Part shown: positions 9,296 through 20,500 of the stretch, in pieces
Numbering within the stretch: the first letter of the stretch is position 1
How the letters are laid out: every line of letters starts with the position of its first letter
Assembly: GCF_003807585.1 (NCBI RefSeq)
Contig: NZ_RMBX01000001.1
Span: 434,001-498,000 of the forward strand
Direction: 5' to 3'
Source of the DNA: Chitinophaga barathri
Lineage (GTDB): Bacteria > Bacteroidota > Bacteroidia > Chitinophagales > Chitinophagaceae
DNA length: 64,000 nucleotides
Made by a program: the position numbers and the translations under genes
Notes under the pieces: model-generated
What the model saw: the letters and a program-made list of their open reading frames with translations, nothing else
What the model was told of the DNA's origin: nothing
Databases searched by the model: none

Positions 9296-9319
9296 TTCCT
9301 GAAACCGCCTTTTCAGGAA
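9296..9319 (-). other. Stem-loop directly after the GH79 stop codon
   Basis: TTCCTGAAA (9296-9304) and TTTCAGGAA (9311-9319) form a perfect 9-bp stem with a 6-nt loop starting 3 nt after the GH79 coding region on the minus strand. There is no T-tract, so mRNA 3'-end protection or differential expression within the operon is more likely than termination. Confidence 0.45.
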
Positions 9320-9321
9320 GG

Positions 9322-10854
9322 TCAATTAATTACCATTAACACTGCCTGCGCCGCACGAATGGTAAAGGTGGAAACGTTTCCTGATCCATTTGCGGTAACT
9401 GTTGAAGTTGAAGAAGAGGCCCAGTTTCCATTGGCATCCACCTTACTTCCGGCCAGCATAACTTTTCCAGTCAATGCGGCGGCGTAATTTGACGTCACAG
9501 TGGCATCGGTTGTTAATTTATGCAGGGTCAATACAGCGTTTGCCGGTAGTCCGGATATGGACAACCCCGCATTTTCTGTTTCTTCTTTGTTGATAAACAG
9601 GATTGCCCTTTTGCCGTCCGTTCTCTGAAAATAATAGGATGTAACGTTCAGTCCGTTAGCAGTGAGCGCTGCTTTCCTGAATTGGTTGATCGCGCTGATT
9701 TTCCACATCAGCATAGCGTAGTATATGGGAGTTGCCGTATACGTTCCGCTGTTGTTTTTGATCGGCGTATAATATGGCGCATTTATCGCGGGATTTAATC
9801 CCCCGTGGAAGTTAACACCATCCACTCCTTTTGACGCGCAGTAGAACATGTAATCTATACCCCACAATGCTGATGCAAATGCGTTGCTGACGCCATTAAC
9901 ACCGCCGTTCGAAATAGAATTACATTCGCTAAACCTGAATGGCTTGTTGCCTTTCGCCGCATAGGATATAAATGTTGGCAGGTTGGTAATTAACCCGTTA
10001 TCCGGTTCAAGCATACCGGCTATGGTGGCACTACCTGTAGAAGGATTACTTTGACTTACGTTATAATAATGATGATTCACTATGGCTACATCGTTAATAT
10101 AACTCGTTGTAAAATCGTCCAGCCAGGGAATATTCCCGGCAAACGTCGGTCCGGCATAAGGTGGGAGCGGTTCCCCGGCACTGGTAAAGCCACCATTTAT
10201 TGTGCTGCGGAAGTTAGTCCAGTCGCTGAAGAAATTTATGCGGCTGTACCCCGGCGGCTTAAGGTAACCACCCCAGAGGTCGGCTTCGTTACCTAATTCA
10301 AAAGCCAGCAAACGGCTGCCGAATACATCGCTGGCATACAAAGCTTCCTGCCTGGCAATGGTCGCATTTGTATTGCTATTACCCATGTTCAGGCCAAACA
10401 TGATCTTCCAGTCAGGAAGTTCATTTTCCACGAACGAATTAAAACGGGTAATATCATCCTGATAAATAACAGTATCACGGGTGTCGGAACCCCGTGTGGT
10501 GTTATGCCAGAAAGTTTTATCCGCAGCGTTGCCGCCTATACGAATAACACCTTTACCCAGCCCATTGATCAGGTTTATGAAAGTTGTATTACCTGAATTA
10601 AAGTAGTCATCCGTACATACAGTACTCGTTTCATAACTCAACCCGGTAAAATCAGAGGGAATAACGGAGCCTGCATATCCTCCGGGATCATTTATGGCCA
10701 GGCTGACCGCTGTGGTTGAAAGAGGCGTAAATACGCCTTTTTTTGAAGACGCTGCGTCCGCGTTGCTGCCATCATCGGGTAACTTACTCTTGCTGCATGA
10801 ATACAGGCAAGCACCCCCGATTAACAGGCAGGATAATAGTTTGATCAGTTTCAT
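9322..10854 (-). CDS. GH79-like beta-glucuronidase/heparanase-family lipoprotein
   Basis: The 510-residue protein begins with a lipoprotein signal (LYSC at residues 17-20), so it is probably anchored in the outer membrane. The body is a (beta/alpha)8 hydrolase with the GH79-type motif VIRIGGNAADKTFW near 103-116. The likely acid/base is Glu190 (in FELGNEADLW) and the likely nucleophile Glu310 (in FRFSECNS). The C-terminal 110 residues look like the beta-sandwich that caps this clan. GH79 enzymes release glucuronic acid or its 4-O-methyl form from arabinogalactan proteins, heparan-type chains and related glycans. It follows the second susD gene by 144 bp and precedes the helical protein. Distantly related GH30 or GH39 members are the alternative. 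The two Glu residues and the IGG motif favour GH79. Confidence 0.78.
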   Translation of the reverse strand: MKLIKLLSCLLIGGACLYSCSKSKLPDDGSNADAASSKKGVFTPLSTTAVSLAINDPGGYAGSVIPSDFTGLSYETSTVCTDDYFNSGNTTFINLINGLGKGVIRIGGNAADKTFWHNTTRGSDTRDTVIYQDDITRFNSFVENELPDWKIMFGLNMGNSNTNATIARQEALYASDVFGSRLLAFELGNEADLWGGYLKPPGYSRINFFSDWTNFRSTINGGFTSAGEPLPPYAGPTFAGNIPWLDDFTTSYINDVAIVNHHYYNVSQSNPSTGSATIAGMLEPDNGLITNLPTFISYAAKGNKPFRFSECNSISNGGVNGVSNAFASALWGIDYMFYCASKGVDGVNFHGGLNPAINAPYYTPIKNNSGTYTATPIYYAMLMWKISAINQFRKAALTANGLNVTSYYFQRTDGKRAILFINKEETENAGLSISGLPANAVLTLHKLTTDATVTSNYAAALTGKVMLAGSKVDANGNWASSSTSTVTANGSGNVSTFTIRAAQAVLMVIN

Positions 10855-10998
10855 AACGGATGAATGTGGTTTAAATAGTGATAATAAATAAAGCTATTTG
10901 ATCATTGGCCTTTCTTTATACGCTATAGTTCATCTGTCGTTCTTCTCCAGGCATATGTTGCTAAACAAGCTTTGTTGATCCCGGGATCCCCGGCATAC

Positions 10999-12681
10999 TT
11001 AATAACCTGCATTCTGCACCAGGTTATCCGTTTTATTCAATTCACCCTGTGGAAACGGGTAATAATAATTTTTAACGGTAAAAATCCTTGATTCAACCTG
11101 GAACCTGTTATAAGTGTAGCTAAACGCAGGAGCAATACCAGACCGCGTAATCTGTATTCCCGTCACAGGCTTATTAAAAAACAGCTCTCCTTCTTTCCAC
11201 CTCCTGACATCAAAAAACCGGTGCCCTTCAAAGCAAAGCTCCACCCGCCTTTCATTGTGAATCTTTTCGCGCATTTGCTCCTTAGAAAGTCCCGCGGGCA
11301 AAGCAGGCATGCCAGCCCTGCTCCTTATCGCGTTTACAGCGGTATAAACTTCTGCATCGGGAACCGGAAGTGTTTCATTCAGTGCTTCTGCGTAGTTCAA
11401 CAACACTTCTGCATACCGAAATAGTACCCAGGGCCTTCTTTGGTTGGAAGCGGTTTTTCCTGATTCCCACGCGGCACTTTCAGATAAAAATTTACGCAGG
11501 TAATACCCCGTCTTCGTCGAATTTTGATTTTGAGGGTTATTGTCTTTGCCACCAGTAAAGATGTCAACATCTAAAGTTTTAAATTTTGCCTTGTTAAAAA
11601 TAATAAACATCGCGAGGCGGGGATCCCTGTTAATATAGGGGTTGGTGTCCAGGTAACCGCTACCCGGATCATTAATCGGAGCACTGCTTAAAATGGGGCC
11701 TGAGGTAGCATTGCCTGCTCTCTTCACCGCTTCGAAAGCATCCACCATTTCCTGTGTGGGATTGGTACGGGCTTTACCTTCAAAACTTATGGGTGCATTA
11801 TCTTTTTCTATCTGGTTCACATTATCCGCACTGGTGGCAAATATCACTTCTTTATTATATACGGTAGCGCTGACCGAAAAATTCCAAAGGTTTGGCAGCT
11901 GAGCCACCGTAATCAATGAGTGTTTGTTCAGATCCATCACAGCTTTGGCAGCCATGACGGCATCTCTCCATTTATTGACGTCGTTTTCAGGATTGTGCAA
12001 GGGACTGGCGGCATACAGTAACGTGCGGGCCTTAAGTGCCAGCGCAGCGGCTTTTGTGGCCCGGCCCTTGTCTCCAGCCCCCCAGTCGGTTACCGCGGCA
12101 GCGACGATATTGCTGGCCGCTGAATCACAATCCGACGTGATTTGCGCTACTACCTCCTGAAATGAATTTTTAGGAACATCCAGGTTGTCTGTTGCCGCAA
12201 AGGAACGGTTGGCTATGATAATGGCGCCATACCTTTTCATTAATTCAAAATGATACATCGCCCTTAAAAAAAATGCTTCCCCCCTCAACCTGGGTATGTC
12301 TGTTGCCGGAGATATTGCACTGGTCGGGCTTTTCTCCAAAAAAAGATTGGTCCTGCGGATGTAGTTATACATGTTTCCATACTGATCATCAATTGTTCTT
12401 AAGGCACCCCATGTTCCATTATTGATAATATTTATCGCAGAACTCGGGTTGGAGTTTACCGCCTCGTCACTGGCTGCGGCGAGCAGGGCTCCATCTCCGT
12501 CTACGCTATAGGATCTGATCAAACCAGCATAACTTGCATTCAAAAACCCCCTGGTGTACAGATCTGACTCCCACACATCATTGTCCCTGATTGCACCATC
12601 CGTATAGTCAAAACTGAGATAATCTTTCTTGCAGGAAGACAACAGGACGGCAATAATAATTAACCACCTTAAACTATTCAT
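10999..12681 (-). CDS. SusD/RagB-family glycan-binding lipoprotein (second pair of the left locus)
   Basis: This 560-residue protein has a lipoprotein signal (LLSSCKKDYL, lipid Cys about residue 17). The SusD-like TPR fold follows, with the usual C-terminal signature NERRVELCFEGHRFFDVRRW near residue 480. SusD proteins sit on the cell surface as a lid over the partner SusC and capture oligosaccharides. The partner is the SusC encoded 41 bp upstream. NPYINRDPRLAMFI near residue 345 is also typical of the family. It is clearly a paralogue of the other SusD in this operon (the same NERxVEL and NRDPR blocks), so this locus may take up two fragment types. Confidence 0.94.
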   Translation of the reverse strand: MNSLRWLIIIAVLLSSCKKDYLSFDYTDGAIRDNDVWESDLYTRGFLNASYAGLIRSYSVDGDGALLAAASDEAVNSNPSSAINIINNGTWGALRTIDDQYGNMYNYIRRTNLFLEKSPTSAISPATDIPRLRGEAFFLRAMYHFELMKRYGAIIIANRSFAATDNLDVPKNSFQEVVAQITSDCDSAASNIVAAAVTDWGAGDKGRATKAAALALKARTLLYAASPLHNPENDVNKWRDAVMAAKAVMDLNKHSLITVAQLPNLWNFSVSATVYNKEVIFATSADNVNQIEKDNAPISFEGKARTNPTQEMVDAFEAVKRAGNATSGPILSSAPINDPGSGYLDTNPYINRDPRLAMFIIFNKAKFKTLDVDIFTGGKDNNPQNQNSTKTGYYLRKFLSESAAWESGKTASNQRRPWVLFRYAEVLLNYAEALNETLPVPDAEVYTAVNAIRSRAGMPALPAGLSKEQMREKIHNERRVELCFEGHRFFDVRRWKEGELFFNKPVTGIQITRSGIAPAFSYTYNRFQVESRIFTVKNYYYPFPQGELNKTDNLVQNAGY

Positions 12682-12722
12682 GTTAATAATTTTAATATTG
12701 TTTTATCCGGGTATTTCTACAA

Positions 12723-15700
12723 TTAAAATTTGGCGTTTAGCCCCACGGTCCATGTTTTAAGATAAGGATAGGCTTCGCCACGGCCTGAACCTGGTATTTC
12801 GGGGTCAACATTTACATCCAGGCTGTTTGAAGTAAAGAGATTGTAACCACCCACGAAAATCCTAAGCCCATTCATCCGGAGCGGCCCTGCTTTGGTTACA
12901 GGGAGATTTATCCCTGCCTCCACGGATTTCAGGCGTAAAAAATCACCTGAACGCAGCCAGAAGTCAGAATCCGCGGTGTTGTTACCGCGGTCTTCCAGGC
13001 CCAACCGGGGATATTTTGCCGTTGCAGCCGTTGCCGGTGTCCAGCGGTAAAAGCTTTCCTGGTTTAAATCGAAAGGCCCGCTATTGACATAACTCTCCAC
13101 ATCGATCGTACGCCCTTCAACGCCCTGGAACTGAACTGAGAAGTCCACCATACCGTATCTCAGATTGGCTCCGAATCCATAATAGGTATGGGGATTACTT
13201 GCCTTATTGATCCGTACCCGGTCGTCATTGTTAATGATCCCGTCAGGCTTCCCACCAGGCCCGCCAATATCACGGTACCTGATATCTCCCGGAACAATTT
13301 TACCCGCAAGGGTAGATTTCGCGGGACTGTTATCGATTTCAGCCTGGTCCTGGTAAAATCCGTCTGATAAAAACACCAGGTAGGCGCCCGGGAACCTACC
13401 CAAAGTCTGCTGATACTCAGGCAGGCCGTTCTGTCCGTTTTCAGCGATCACTTTACTGTCGGACAACAGGAGATTACCGTTGAGCGTTATGCTCAGTTTC
13501 CCGAAAGTTCTAGTGTAGAAGACGGAAGCATCAATGCCCTTGCTTTCCACAATACCGGCATTTACCATCCCGATATTTTGCCCTAAAATGCCTGGAATTA
13601 CGTTTGCGGTCAATATATCCTCACGCCTGGTGTGATAGAAATCAGCAGTAATACTTAAAGCATTATTTAAAAACCTGGCGTCAAAGCCGGCATTTGCCAT
13701 TTTTACTGTTTCCCAGGTAAGATCAGGGTTACCCAGGTTGCTTTCGGTGGTAGAATTGGTGGCTGCAAAAGAATTACCAAAAGGATATCCGCCACCGGTG
13801 GCATTCCGGTTGTAAAAACTTTCGAATGCAAACCTGGATCCGCCAATCTCATCGTTACCTACGGTACCGTAGGAAGCACGAACCTTAAAATAATTAAGAA
13901 CACTGTTATTCTTCAAAAACGGTTCTTCGGACACCACCCAGCCAGCCGCTACAGCAGGGAAAAATCCATACCGCTTCTCGGGAGAAATATTTTCGGAACC
14001 CGAATACCCGCCAACAAGGCTTAAAAAATAACGTTGCTTAAATCCATACTCAACCCGCGCAGAGATCCCCTGGTTCCTGGAATCCAGCCTTTCAGGCTGT
14101 TTTTCCGCAAATCGCTGGCCCCTGACCGAAGCATTAATAGTATGGGCTCCAAAAATGCGGTCATAATCAAGTCCTATCCATAACTCATTCTGGAGATTAT
14201 TGGCACTGTATCCTGCTGCCCTGTAGGTAGTAGGCGTTGAGGTCAGGTATGACTTTCCAAGTTGTGCATCATATACAGTATACTGCTGGGTTATACCTGA
14301 AGTATAGGTTCCTGAGCCATCGTATGAAAACAATACGTTTGCGGACAAGCCCGGAACCCAGAAATCCAGCTTTTGTTTTACATTCAGGGTAGCCAGCAGT
14401 ACCCGTTGAAGATTGCTGATGTAGCCCCTTTGCTGTAAAAGCCCCCTTGGGTTGGAGGTATAATCAGCGGTACCGCCTAAAGAACCATCTTCATTTAAGA
14501 TCGGGAAAGCATTTGGCGGTGTTTCATAAATGGCGCCCAATACATCGGAAAGACCACTGCCGGGAGACAGGCGGTTTTCCGTCCGCATGCCTGCGTTAAG
14601 CGCTATTGTCAAATATTTATTTACATCAAAATCCACATTGCCACGGAAATTGAATTTCTTATAACCAGCGTTTGAATTGAAACTTGGTGCTTTGGTCTGG
14701 TCGAGCAACCCGCCCTGGTTAAAGTAACTTAAGAGCGCGAAGTAACGGATAGAATTACTGCCGCCCCCTGCGGACAGCACATACCGCTGGACAATGGAGG
14801 ATTTTTTAAGGTAGTCCCGTGAATAATTATTGTTTGGGTAACGAAAAGGATCCGCCCCGCTTTTATAGGCTTCCAGGTCTGCCGCGGAAAAGGGCGCAAC
14901 GGCCGCACCGTCGTTCAGGGCTGCTTCATTATATAGCTGCGCATAATCGTAAGAATTAAGCGGGGTTTGTAAATTTGATGATGTTTGAACACCTATTTGC
15001 GTATCAAAATTGATATAGGACTTGGAAGCATTTCCTTTTTTAGTATTGATCAGCACAATGCCATTACCTCCCCTGAGACCATACCAGGCCAAAGAAGCAG
15101 CATCTTTTAATACAGTGATGCTCTCAATTTCCGCGATATCCATATCTCCGAATTCCCGCTGAACGCCATCTACGTAACCTTTAGCACTTTTATCGCCAAA
15201 GGAGTTCCTGCTGCGGATAAACATGCCTGTCCCATCGTCGCCGGGAGCTGTATTTGATTGTGGCAGGTAAAGCCCTGAAACACGCCCGGAAAAAAGATTC
15301 TTCACGTCACCAAGGGGTGCCTGCGGAACAGCGTCAGATTTAACCGTTGTAATGGCGGCAGACACCTGCCTTTTTTTACGGATGCCAAATGGGATATAAA
15401 CATCATCATCGTCCCCGGCATCGATGCCCGCTTCCAGCAACGTCATCCGGATTACGTCAGTATTGCTTATCGTCAGCTGGCCTGACAGAAATCCGGGCAT
15501 TTTAAAGATCAGAACGTCTCTCAGCCCCGCATTAATGCTGAATTCGCCCCTGGCGTTTGTGGTCGCAACAGCATTTCCCTCCTGCACCGAAACAGTTGCT
15601 CCTTGCAGGGGAACCTTCTTTTCATCCAGGACGATCCCCGTGAATGCGTGATCCTGCTTAACGCCAGACTGGGCATATGCCTCCTGAAAAAACAGGATAC

Positions 15701-15743
15701 ACAATAGCGGAAAAAACAACTTATATATGTTGGAATAATTCAT
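12723..15743 (-). CDS. SusC/RagA-family TonB-dependent transporter (second pair of the left locus)
   Basis: This 1006-residue outer-membrane transporter imports glycan fragments with energy from TonB/ExbBD. It has a signal peptide ending at AQS, a carboxypeptidase-regulatory-like domain at about 35-110, a plug domain at about 130-235, and a 22-strand barrel ending in the aromatic C-terminus LNAKF. There is no STN signalling domain. That fits control by the LacI-type regulator rather than by sigma/FecR. The plug segment reads ASLAWYGLRGGNG where most SusC proteins have ASAxAIYGxRAANG, a small departure. It lies 42 bp after the first susD and 41 bp before its own susD. Confidence 0.95.
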   Translation of the reverse strand: MNYSNIYKLFFPLLCILFFQEAYAQSGVKQDHAFTGIVLDEKKVPLQGATVSVQEGNAVATTNARGEFSINAGLRDVLIFKMPGFLSGQLTISNTDVIRMTLLEAGIDAGDDDDVYIPFGIRKKRQVSAAITTVKSDAVPQAPLGDVKNLFSGRVSGLYLPQSNTAPGDDGTGMFIRSRNSFGDKSAKGYVDGVQREFGDMDIAEIESITVLKDAASLAWYGLRGGNGIVLINTKKGNASKSYINFDTQIGVQTSSNLQTPLNSYDYAQLYNEAALNDGAAVAPFSAADLEAYKSGADPFRYPNNNYSRDYLKKSSIVQRYVLSAGGGSNSIRYFALLSYFNQGGLLDQTKAPSFNSNAGYKKFNFRGNVDFDVNKYLTIALNAGMRTENRLSPGSGLSDVLGAIYETPPNAFPILNEDGSLGGTADYTSNPRGLLQQRGYISNLQRVLLATLNVKQKLDFWVPGLSANVLFSYDGSGTYTSGITQQYTVYDAQLGKSYLTSTPTTYRAAGYSANNLQNELWIGLDYDRIFGAHTINASVRGQRFAEKQPERLDSRNQGISARVEYGFKQRYFLSLVGGYSGSENISPEKRYGFFPAVAAGWVVSEEPFLKNNSVLNYFKVRASYGTVGNDEIGGSRFAFESFYNRNATGGGYPFGNSFAATNSTTESNLGNPDLTWETVKMANAGFDARFLNNALSITADFYHTRREDILTANVIPGILGQNIGMVNAGIVESKGIDASVFYTRTFGKLSITLNGNLLLSDSKVIAENGQNGLPEYQQTLGRFPGAYLVFLSDGFYQDQAEIDNSPAKSTLAGKIVPGDIRYRDIGGPGGKPDGIINNDDRVRINKASNPHTYYGFGANLRYGMVDFSVQFQGVEGRTIDVESYVNSGPFDLNQESFYRWTPATAATAKYPRLGLEDRGNNTADSDFWLRSGDFLRLKSVEAGINLPVTKAGPLRMNGLRIFVGGYNLFTSNSLDVNVDPEIPGSGRGEAYPYLKTWTVGLNAKF

Positions 15744-15785
15744 ATACGTGGATTAAATAATTAAAATGTGTGCGGAAAAATCAGG

Positions 15786-17495
15786 CTAGTTCCAGCCGGC
15801 ATTTTGCTTTAAAATATTATTCGATTTATTGATCTCGCTCCTGGGAATCGGATAATAATACATGAAGTCCTCGAACGGCGCGCGCTGAAATGCCGCATCA
15901 ACCGGAACGACGTTATAATTAAAGCCTGTAGGCGTTTTTTCCACATCCATGGCGGTCAGTGTCCGGGAAACCAGCTCTGGTCCTTTTTTCCATCTCAATA
16001 TGTCCCACCATCTCAGTTCTTCGAACGCCAGTTCCACCCCTCTTTCATTGTGAATACGTTCCCGCATCTGATCCTTCGTTAACCCGGCAGGCAGGCCCGG
16101 CATCCCCACACGGGCCCTGATCTCATTTACATACTTATAAACATCACTTACCGGCCCCGCTGCTTCATTTAAAGCCTCGGCATAATTCAGTAAAACTTCC
16201 CCATAACGGAACATGATGTAATTGACCAGTGCGGTTGAAGTGCTTCCTTGTTTATACACCTCGGGCCACAATTTTTTGCAGTAGTAGCGGGTTTTGGTAT
16301 AGATCGCCGTAGTTCCGTAATCCGGCACCTGACCAGCAGGTGGCGTCTCATTGATATACATCACTATTTTCCGGCCCTGCCAGTCCATATCGTTGTAAAC
16401 GATATTTGAATAAAAACGCGGATCCCTGTTGTTATAAGGTTTTTGCGGATCATATCCTGATCCTGTTTCCCCGATGGGTGAACTGCTGATGATTGGATCA
16501 GTGGCTTCATTTCCGGCCCTTATTACCGCCTCGTAGAGGTCTACATGATTTTGTGTGGGATTAAGATTTCCCTGGGCACCACCCGATCCTTTGGACATGA
16601 TAAAATCATTCATCATTCCTGCCAATGCCCGCGGCGGCCTTACCTTTATCATGATATATTCGGGCGAGGTATTCACATTTAACAGCGTGCTATAATCTGC
16701 ATGTAACGCATATTTATTCATGTCGATAATATCCTTTGCCGCTGCGGCCGCTATATTCCATTTAGCTGCGTCTCCCCCCGGGTTGTGAAGCGGACTGGCG
16801 TCCAGCAGGAGTAAACGGGCTTTCAGGGCTTTCACTGCGCCAACTGTTACCCGGCCATAATTGCCGGCATCCCATTCATCAGCAGGAGAATAATTCGGAG
16901 AGCTTTCGGCAGCTAAAAGTGTTTCTGATTCCTGCAGATCACCCAGGATATAGGAAACCACCTCAGCATACGGGCTACGCGGAAGATCAGTATTATCCAG
17001 CGGGCCAAGGGCGGAAGGCACGATAACCGCATCTCCGAAACGCTTTACCAGCTCGAAGTAAAACATCCCTCTTAAAAACAGCATTTGCGCGCGGATCAAT
17101 CCCGGGTTGTAGTCACTGGTCCAGGGAACTATGTCTAGTTTGGACAAGGTAGTATTGATGATCCTGATACCCTGGTACATCCTGGGATAAATAGTAGTTA
17201 CATCGCTGCACGCCTGGAAATTGCCCGATCCCATTGCCAGTACCGAAGACACCGATCCGGTGGCCTCATCGCTGAACATACCGGTCGTGCCCTTGTAGGT
17301 GTCATTGAGCCTGCCATATTCATCGATCATAAAGTTATAGGCATTGTCCGCATATCTTGAAGCCAGCAAAGGATCAGCAAATACCTTTTCTTCAGGTAAA
17401 GCAGTGCCGAGGTCAAACTGCAAAAAATCTTTTTTGCAGGACGTTGAACATGCCACAATCAGCAGGGCGTATATTTTTATAAAATTTGCTTTCAT
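15786..17495 (-). CDS. SusD/RagB-family glycan-binding lipoprotein (first pair of the left locus)
   Basis: The 569-residue product opens with a lipoprotein signal (KIYALLIVACSTSCKKDF). I chose the ATG at 17495; an upstream ATG at 17519 would overlap the susC end by 14 bp and put an asparagine-rich start before the signal. The usual SusD blocks are present: YNNRDPRFY near 370 and NERGVELAFEELRWWDILRW near 490. It is the surface lid for the SusC encoded directly upstream. Together with the second pair, two complete transport complexes share one promoter region and one regulator. Confidence 0.93.
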   Translation of the reverse strand: MKANFIKIYALLIVACSTSCKKDFLQFDLGTALPEEKVFADPLLASRYADNAYNFMIDEYGRLNDTYKGTTGMFSDEATGSVSSVLAMGSGNFQACSDVTTIYPRMYQGIRIINTTLSKLDIVPWTSDYNPGLIRAQMLFLRGMFYFELVKRFGDAVIVPSALGPLDNTDLPRSPYAEVVSYILGDLQESETLLAAESSPNYSPADEWDAGNYGRVTVGAVKALKARLLLLDASPLHNPGGDAAKWNIAAAAAKDIIDMNKYALHADYSTLLNVNTSPEYIMIKVRPPRALAGMMNDFIMSKGSGGAQGNLNPTQNHVDLYEAVIRAGNEATDPIISSSPIGETGSGYDPQKPYNNRDPRFYSNIVYNDMDWQGRKIVMYINETPPAGQVPDYGTTAIYTKTRYYCKKLWPEVYKQGSTSTALVNYIMFRYGEVLLNYAEALNEAAGPVSDVYKYVNEIRARVGMPGLPAGLTKDQMRERIHNERGVELAFEELRWWDILRWKKGPELVSRTLTAMDVEKTPTGFNYNVVPVDAAFQRAPFEDFMYYYPIPRSEINKSNNILKQNAGWN

Positions 17496-17505
17496 TTTCT
17501 TTAGA

Positions 17506-20500
17506 TTAGAATTGAACATTCATCCCAAACTGGTACACCCTGGAAAGGGGATAAATATTTGAGGAACCAAAATTTCCGGCTGCCGCCCTTTTGTTGGCAT
17601 TCTCCGGATCCAGGCCTTTAAATTTTGTCCAGGTGTACAAATTCTGGCCGGTTAAAGAAAGTCTTATACTTTGCACCCTGAGCTTCCTGCTCAGAGGAGC
17701 AGGAACCTGGTAGGCAACTTCCATGTTTCTGAGCTTCACATAACTTGCATCATTCATCAGAAATGAGTTGAACTGGTAGCTTGAGTTACCGCCGCCGAGA
17801 TCAGTTGGCTTTATCACCGGCCATGTTGCGGTATTATTGTCTGCGGGGGAACGCCATCTGCCCTGCATATATTCAAAATACTGCGGGCGCCCGGTTTCCA
17901 ATGCGATCAGATTGGAGCTTACCTTAAAAGAACCCTGGAAAAGTGCAGAAATGGATAACCCCTTGTAGCTGATGTTTGGCTGAAAACCAACCACATCCTG
18001 GGGAATATCGGTATCGCCAATCGGCACCCTGTCCTGCCCGTCTATGTTTCCGTTCCCATCGGTATCCTGGTATTTTAAATCACCCGGTATCAGTTTGGTA
18101 TTCAGCCTGTTGGTGGGGCTGGCATCAATATCTGCCTGGTCCTGGTAAAAACCAATAACCTTATATCCCCGGTACTGGCCCAGCCTTTCCCCGATTAAAT
18201 TTTGCCATTCGGGTATGTTAACAGGCTGGTCAAGAATTACATATTCATTGTCCGTGTGTGTAAATTGCAGGTTAAATCCGTAATTGAATCCTTCATTTAA
18301 ACTATTATAGCCGATCTCCAATTCAAATCCGCTTTTATAATTCTCTCCATAATTTACATTTGGAAGCGTTTGCCCGTAAATTGCCAGCGTAGAATTATTT
18401 CTTTGTGCGAGGATATCTGTTCTCTGCTCATCGTAAACGTCAAAAACCACTTTTAACCTGCTCTTAAATAAATTGGATTCAAAACCTATGTTCCGCTGAA
18501 GCGCATTTTCCCAGGTTACGTCAGGATTGCCAAACAGGCTTTGATACACTACCGGGTTAATCGTCGCACCGGTTCCATTGCCAAAATTCACCCTGGCATT
18601 CGGACTGGATAATCCTCCACGGGTATCATAACCACCTCCCCCGTTGGTGAAATCGCTCAGGTATAAAAACCGCGCGCCACCCGCAGATGGATTGGAATAG
18701 CCGGTTTTCCCATAGGAGCCCCTGATCTTTAAGAAATCAATCCATTTGATATTTTTCATAAAGGATTCTTGCGACAGGTTATAACCCGCGGAAATTGCCG
18801 GGAAAAAGCCATACCGTTTCCCCTGAGCAAAATTCTCGGAACCATTATAAGCTCCGTTAAACTCAACAAAATACCGGTTGTTAAAATTATATGTGGCGCG
18901 AAGTACGATCCCCTGGTAGCCAAAAGGCGCCTCAGCCAGGCCATTGTTAACCCCTTGCAGCTCCCTTTGTGCCAGCGTAACCGCAGATATATTGTGCTTT
19001 TTAAATGAGCGGTTGTAGTTGAACCCAAGCTGGATATTGGATTTGTTATACCCGGACCTATAAGTGGTCACTCCGGCCAATGGGTCATTGTATCTGCCTT
19101 TTACCAGGTCAACTTCCCTGTTATCCCGGTTGATCTCATACCTGGCGAAAGAATTGACACCCTGCCCTCTTACCCCTGTAATAAAAGCATCCAGGCCCAA
19201 TGTGGCTTTAAACGTTAAGCCTTCCGTCACAAAGTCCAATTTCTGATCCAGCGTAAAAACGCTTTCGATGGCGTTATTTATCCGGTCAAAATAGCCATTC
19301 CTGGTAAGAAGCGCGTAGGGATTAAAGGTATTCACCCCTGTAAGATCCTGGTTGTCGATCATATTGTATATGTCATCCAGGCGGCGTTCTTCCTCATTTC
19401 CCCGCCTGGCGTATTCAGGGAAGAACGGGATAGCGTAGGATGGAAGCGCCAGTATCCTGCTGATCAGGCTGGTTGCTCCGTCTGTAGCGCTGCCGGAACT
19501 ATTGCCACGGGGGCCGTACATGTCTTCCAGGCGGCCTCCGAGCTTAAGGCTTAGTACGGTCGTTTTGCTGATATTGAAATCCAGATTGGAACGGAAGTTA
19601 TAACGGGTAAAAGAATTGGTGGTACGGTACCCGTTGATGCGCTGGAAATCTTTGTACATCCCGTCTTCGAACATATAACCAAATGAAACAAAATACCTGG
19701 CAACTTTTGTTCCGCCGCTGAAATTTAGGTTATGCTGCGTTCTCATCCAGTTTTTCCTGGTCAGCGTTTCGTACCAATTTACGTCCGGGTACAAAAGCGG
19801 GTCAGAACGATCTTTGAATTTCAGCAATTCTTCATCTGAAAATCTTCTGACTGCGCCAACGTTATCCTGTGCTTCAGAAAAAAGTGACGCAGCATCGTAG
19901 GCATTCAACGCGCGGGGTATACCTGTAAAACTAAGCAGGCCAGCACTTCCCGAATAGGATACCCGGGTCTTGCCTGGTTTCCCTGTTTTTGTGGTCACCA
20001 CGATAACCCCGTTACCAGCTTTTATTCCATACAATGCCGTAGCTGAGGCGTCTTTCAATACGCTGATGGATTCAATCTCGTTGGGATCGATATCCCCGAA
20101 TTCCTGGCGTTCTACGCCGTCAACGACAATTAAAGCGGCGGAGTTAAATGAAGAGCGCCCCCTGATAAAAATATCTGCCGGATCATCACCTGGCACGCCG
20201 CTGGGTTGACGTGTGATCACCCCGGCTACTTTCCCTATGAGTGAGTTCGTAAGGTTAGACACCGGGGATTTGAGAATTTCAGTACCGCTAATGGTGCCAA
20301 CAGCCCCGGTTTGCTCCGTTCGTTTAGCTTTAATTCCAAAGCCAAGTACAACTACTGCATTGAGACTATTATTTACAGGCTCCAGTTTTACCAGCAACGG
20401 CTCAGTACCTGAAATAGTCACTTCTTTTGGTGAATACCCAATAAAGGTAAAAATAAAGGTAGCCCCGGATGTTGCCGGGAGAGAAAAAGATCCTGTGTTA

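Noticed and set aside
10977-10988. A perfect 12-bp palindrome GATCCCGGGATC between the susD and GH79 genes
   Set aside because: It lacks a loop, T-run or a second copy elsewhere in the window, so it is probably chance or part of a weak structure.
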